Of a stretch of 64,000 nt of DNA, positions 62,236 through 64,000 are shown one piece after another (the stretch's first letter is position 1; each line of letters begins with the position of its first letter). The stretch is from Desulfuromonas sp. (lineage in GTDB: Bacteria > Desulfobacterota > Desulfuromonadia > Desulfuromonadales > Geopsychrobacteraceae). The stretch covers positions 1 to 64,000 of the forward strand of contig PKUC01000055.1 of NCBI GenBank assembly GCA_002868865.1, written 5' to 3'. The position numbers and the translations under genes are program-made. Below the pieces are notes generated by a model. It saw nothing but the letters and a program-made list of their open reading frames with translations, did not search any database and was not told the DNA's origin.

Positions 62236-63546
62236 TCAACCCAGATCGTTTTCCACCCGGATCAGCCGCGTCGGCTCCTGGACAATGTCGAGGGCGTCGA
62301 TCTCTTCGAGCGCCTTGACGATGTCCGCTTCGCAGGCTTCATGGGTCATCAGCACAATCGGCACCGCATCCGCTTCGTGTCTCTCCGGCTGCAGCATCGA
62401 CTGAATACTGATATTGTGATCTCCGAGTCGCGCCGAAATCTGCGCGAGTACGCCCGGCCGATCGACCGTTGTCACCCGCAGATAGTACTGAGTGACGATT
62501 TCACTCATCGGCTTGAGCGGCAGGGTGTCGATCTGATCCGCACAGTACCCCATAATCGGAGATGTGCGACCGACCCCGGCGGCAACATTACGCGCAATCG
62601 CAATCAGGTCACCCATCACCGCACTGGCGGTGGCATCCATTCCCGCGCCGCTGCCGTACAGCATCGCAGGTCCGAGAAAATCGCCCGACAGACGCACCGC
62701 GTTGAAAACCCCGTCGACCTCGGCGAGCTGATACGATTCAGGGATCATCGTCGGATGAACACGCACCTCGATCTGACCCTCGTCCTGTTTGCCGATCGCC
62801 AGCAGCTTGATCTTGTAGCCCATCTGTCTGGCAAACTGGATATCAAGAGCGGAGATCTTGGTCACACCTTCGGTATAGACCTGTTCAAAATCGACGCGCG
62901 TCCCGAAGCACAGGGCCGACAGCAGGGCGATCTTGTGAGCCGTGTCGACCCCTTCGATATCAAAGGTCGGATCGGCCTCGGCGTACCCCAACTCTTGCGC
63001 TTCCTTCAGGACCGGGGCAAAGTCTTCGCCCTCGTCGGTCATCTTGGTAAGGATAAAGTTACAGGTTCCGTTGAGAATGCCCAGCACCGAGCTGAACTGG
63101 TTGGCACAGAGGTTCTCTTTGATCGCCGAGATGATCGGGATCCCGCCGCCAACCGCCGCTTCGAACATCACTTCGACGCCATACTGCTCAGCAGCAGCGA
63201 GGATCTCCTCACCATGAACCGCCATCAGTGCCTTATTGGCGGTGACGATATGCTTGCCGTTCGCTATCGCCTTGAGGATAAAACTCTTGGCCGGCTCGTA
63301 GCCGCCGATCAGCTCGATCACGACATCGATTTCAGGGTTGCTGATCACCTCGTCGACATCCGTGGTCAACACACCGGCGGCGGGGGTCACGCCCCTGTCG
63401 GTGGTAATATCGAGATCCGCAATCCGGGCGAGCGTCAGAGACGCACCCAAACGCCGCTCAATCAGCTGCGCATTTTTCTCAAAAACCCGGAAAACTCCGG
63501 TCCCGATCGTGCCAAACCCGAGCAATCCGACGTTGATGTTATTCAT
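62236..63546 (-). CDS. hom: homoserine dehydrogenase
   Basis: Reduces aspartate semialdehyde to homoserine for threonine and methionine synthesis. The 436-aa monofunctional enzyme has the NAD(P) motif GFGTIGTGVFRV, GKHIVTANKALMAVHG, the catalytic FEAAVGGGIPII and GTCNFILTKM, and a C-terminal ACT domain (YYLRVTTVDRPGVLAQISARLGDHNISI) for threonine feedback. GAGGA lies before the ATG. It follows nusB by 28 bases. Confidence 0.97.
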   Translation of the reverse strand: MNNINVGLLGFGTIGTGVFRVFEKNAQLIERRLGASLTLARIADLDITTDRGVTPAAGVLTTDVDEVISNPEIDVVIELIGGYEPAKSFILKAIANGKHIVTANKALMAVHGEEILAAAEQYGVEVMFEAAVGGGIPIISAIKENLCANQFSSVLGILNGTCNFILTKMTDEGEDFAPVLKEAQELGYAEADPTFDIEGVDTAHKIALLSALCFGTRVDFEQVYTEGVTKISALDIQFARQMGYKIKLLAIGKQDEGQIEVRVHPTMIPESYQLAEVDGVFNAVRLSGDFLGPAMLYGSGAGMDATASAVMGDLIAIARNVAAGVGRTSPIMGYCADQIDTLPLKPMSEIVTQYYLRVTTVDRPGVLAQISARLGDHNISIQSMLQPERHEADAVPIVLMTHEACEADIVKALEEIDALDIVQEPTRLIRVENDLG

Positions 63547-63574
63547 CGATCATCCTCACTTTAATCGTCAGCCC

Positions 63575-64000
63575 CTAAGGCAGAGGCTCTGACTTTTGAC
63601 AATTTTTAGCGATCTTATCCAGCAGTCCATTGATAAACGCCGGAGACTCCTTGCTGCCATACCGCTTTGCGATCTCAATCGCCTCGTTGATCGTCACCCG
63701 ACCGGGGATATCCGGGCGATAGAGCAGCTCAAAAGCGCCAATCCGCAGAATCGACAGATCGACCGGTGCCATCCGCTCCAGAGACCAGTTGGTTGCCACC
63801 TCGCTTATCGCCCGATCGAGAGCCGGCCGGGAATCGATGACGCCGCAAACCAGCGTCTCGGTAAAAACGCGCACCGCGGTCGGAACCGGATTGTCGAGAG
63901 ATTCAAGAGGCTCGCCCAGTACGTCGTCAGCAAAACGGAAGCTGGACCAGAACTGTTCAAGCAGCGCGCCAGCACCGGTCCCTTCGGACAGTTTGGTCGC
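63575..64000 (-). CDS. nusB: transcription antitermination factor NusB (partial, 5' end beyond window)
   Basis: NusB with S10 binds boxA RNA in rRNA antitermination. The visible 141 residues include VRVFTETLVCGV, the APVDLSILRIGAFELLY helix and the diagnostic VTINEAIEIAKRYGSKESPAFINGLLDKI. The track begins at an internal GTG (63874), but the frame stays open to the window edge (...LLEQFWSSFRFADD), so the gene is cut by the window. hom follows in the same direction. Confidence 0.95.
   Translation of the reverse strand, partial: ATKLSEGTGAGALLEQFWSSFRFADDVLGEPLESLDNPVPTAVRVFTETLVCGVIDSRPALDRAISEVATNWSLERMAPVDLSILRIGAFELLYRPDIPGRVTINEAIEIAKRYGSKESPAFINGLLDKIAKNCQKSEPLP

Noticed and set aside
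1-64000. CRISPR arrays, insertion sequences, prophage genes or rRNA genes
   Set aside because: No regular short repeats, transposase or integrase motifs, phage structural proteins, or rRNA sequence were seen on reading either strand.

Overview
The window is a dense bacterial chromosome segment of moderate-to-high GC, mostly core genes. Family types and gene order suggest a Desulfuromonadales-like member of the Desulfuromonadota (former Deltaproteobacteria). The pointers are PyrD/PyrK, a malic enzyme fused to a phosphotransacetylase-like domain, a DHH-CBS-nucleotidyltransferase fusion, surE-pcm-nlpD-rpoS, rlmN/ndk near pilF-rodZ, and gmk-rpoZ-rel-ridA. This placement is inference; no 16S rRNA gene is present.

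Layout. 0-0.4 kb: a small plus-strand hypothetical gene. 0.4-30.1 kb: almost entirely minus strand. It carries signalling proteins (UspA, two receivers), purine salvage (punA, mtnP, a PfkB kinase), pilF-rodZ, rlmN, ndk, rdgB-rph-amidase, a DHH phosphoesterase, copA, a DUF512 radical-SAM protein, hfq-miaA-mutL, a TPR/AAA ATPase pair, and the run rimI-pyrK-pyrD-nucleotidyltransferase-M50-scpA-scpB-rluB. 30.2-32.9 kb: purM-purN-DUF523-rpmB on the plus strand, divergent from rimI, with good facing promoters. 32.9-39.3 kb: minus-strand phosphodiesterase-exbB-exbD-pfkA-gmk-rpoZ-rel-ridA. 39.3-43.5 kb: maeB and thrC on the plus strand, maeB behind a 400-base promoter region. 43.5-45.1 kb: HD protein, thioesterase and iron-sulfur flavoprotein. 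45.3-47.6 kb: an accessory islet between an intact tRNA-Arg(CCU) and a 37-nt copy of its 5' half. It holds a lipoprotein of four cysteine-paired repeats and the 3' remnant of another gene. 47.7-64 kb: apt, rpoS, nlpD, a DedA-like protein, pcm, surE, a MerR regulator, ihfA, pheT, pheS, rplT, rpmI, infC, thrS and tRNA-Val on the minus strand, then an acyl-CoA synthetase (plus), and hom and a partial nusB (minus).

The genes are mainly housekeeping: translation (infC-rpmI-rplT, pheST, thrS, rpmB, miaA, rlmN, rluB), nucleotide metabolism (purMN, pyrDK, gmk, ndk, apt, mtnP, punA, rdgB), stress and global regulation (rpoS, rel, hfq, ihfA) and envelope (rodZ, pilF, nlpD, amidase, exbBD). The points that most deserve checking are the tRNA-Arg islet and its repeat lipoprotein, a Rel protein whose ppGpp-hydrolase motifs are altered although its synthetase motifs are intact, an infC gene that appears to start at AUA, and a sigma-54-like site upstream of maeB. 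Many ORF-track starts were moved inward to the codon supported by a Shine-Dalgarno (SD) sequence, by overlap with the upstream gene, or by a promoter.
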